From positions 1-24,410 of the forward strand of contig JANOPZ010000135.1 in NCBI GenBank assembly GCA_031422195.1: DNA of 24,410 nt, in the 5' to 3' direction. This document shows, one piece after another, positions 23,655-24,410 of this stretch. This DNA is from JALOTE01 sp031422195. GTDB lineage: Bacteria; Pseudomonadota; Alphaproteobacteria; Rhizobiales; Rhizobiaceae. Below the pieces are notes generated by a model. The model saw only the letters and a list, made by a program, of their open reading frames with translations. It searched no databases and was not told the origin of the DNA. The translations under genes and the position numbers were made by a program. Every line of letters begins with the position of its first letter. Within the stretch, counting starts at the first letter, position 1.

Positions 23655-23796
23655 CCGGTCATCGAACGAGGGCGACGCGCCGCTGGCGCAAACAATTCGT
23701 CCTAACGAAACTCCAAGAGAGCCGCAATAGCGACACTCTAAGGGTGACAGGCGCAAGCCCAAGCCCGCGACACTGTTTCCGTTTGGTGCACGTGTC

Positions 23797-23806
23797 TGTT
23801 GTTTGA
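23797..23806 (+). promoter_or_regulatory. boxA-like antitermination element in rRNA leader
   Basis: TGTTGTTTGA resembles the boxA antitermination site (TGCTCTTTA-type) at the place expected in an rRNA leader. It is followed by GAAGAAAGAGAAACGTGG at 23821-23838, a stretch I recall from other rhizobial rRNA leaders. The match is partial. Confidence 0.4.
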
Positions 23807-23828
23807 AAATTGAAGATTGTGAAGAAAG

Positions 23829-23927
23829 AGAAACGTGGACGGCATGTTCCGCTGATTTCTGAAAGTTAGAGGTTAATTCTTCTAAGCGTAGGAAATCACA
23901 ACAGACATGGCATTTGGCCACGTTTCT
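23829..23927 (+). ncRNA. Nested ~100-nt hairpin in the rRNA leader
   Basis: AGAAACGTGG (23829-23838) is perfectly complementary to CCACGTTTCT (23918-23927). Inside it TGTT (23845-23848) pairs with AACA (23900-23903), TGATTTC (23853-23859) with GAAATCA (23892-23898), and TTAGA (23866-23870) with TCTAA (23881-23885). The nested order makes one long stem that ends about 110 nt before mature 16S rRNA. It is part of the rRNA precursor and not a separate gene; a role in antitermination, folding or processing is likely but unproven. Confidence 0.6.
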
Positions 23928-24039
23928 GACAGAACCAACGTTTGTGATCGAAGTCGCAAGATTTTGGATCATAAATGATTAGAGTTCTCGTCAATTCAAA
24001 ATAAGCGTGACCAGCATAAATTGCCAATTTTAAATGTCT

Positions 24040-24410
<371 letters not shown>

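Larger units (their letters stand above)
23356..24039. other. rRNA operon control region and leader, no protein gene
   Basis: About 680 nt separate the peptidase start from 16S rRNA. The left part must hold the peptidase promoter (a minus-strand TTGACA at 23432-23427 has no good -10). The middle has an A/T-rich stretch (23571-23620), which could act as an UP element, and then the strong rrn promoter. The right part is a transcribed leader of about 380 nt with several hairpins, including GCGCC-gct-GGCGC at 23677-23689. Open frames on the minus strand here lack ribosome binding sites and any recognisable family. Confidence 0.7.

Overview
The window is about 24.4 kb of chromosomal backbone from an alphaproteobacterium, most likely a member of Hyphomicrobiales (Rhizobiales). 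Three things point there: the partial 16S rRNA gene at the right end has alphaproteobacterial signature stretches; the gene run lysC-ptsP-prfA-prmC-DUF4167-clpB-M23 peptidase, with ubiG divergent from lysC, is one I recall from rhizobia; and lineage-typical families (DUF2125, DUF4167) are present. I cannot name the genus from sequence alone. I see no prophage, transposon, CRISPR array, defence island or tRNA gene.

Layout. At 1-2607 are the 3' end of a DMT/EamA-type permease, a DUF985 cupin and glyoxalase II (gloB) on the minus strand, and a divergent small methyltransferase. At 2674-4690 hisC and tyrC (prephenate/arogenate dehydrogenase) overlap as an amino-acid pair. At 4687-6315 are a membrane-anchored DUF2125 protein and a divergent ChaC-type gamma-glutamylcyclotransferase. 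At 6300-9548 the minus-strand operon ftsE-ftsX-ydcF-plsC covers cell division and envelope functions. At 9690-10877 are a single-pass membrane protein and hypoxanthine phosphoribosyltransferase. ubiG (minus) and lysC diverge around 11.7 kb.

From 11782 to 21384 everything reads plus: lysC (aspartate kinase), ptsP (nitrogen PTS enzyme I), prfA and prmC (release factor 1 and its glutamine methylase, overlapping), DUF4167, then clpB after an intrinsic terminator. clpB converges on a membrane-anchored LytM/M23 peptidase that resembles RgsM, the polar-growth factor of Sinorhizobium. The last 1 kb is an rRNA operon control region (strong promoter, about 380-nt structured leader) and the first ~371 nt of 16S rRNA.

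The genes are mostly housekeeping: amino-acid synthesis, translation termination, proteostasis, envelope growth and division. I did not find a convincing undescribed system. The more interesting points are regulatory or structural: a perfect CtrA-type box in the divergent ftsE promoter region, a relative of zinc-ribbon membrane proteins that has no zinc ribbon, an inverted repeat covering the start codon of the DUF4167 gene, a nested ~100-nt hairpin in the rRNA leader, an exact palindrome in front of lysC, and four convergent gene pairs that overlap or abut. Several genes use non-ATG starts, and upstream in-frame extensions were trimmed where a ribosome binding site, a gene overlap or family N-termini favoured an internal start.
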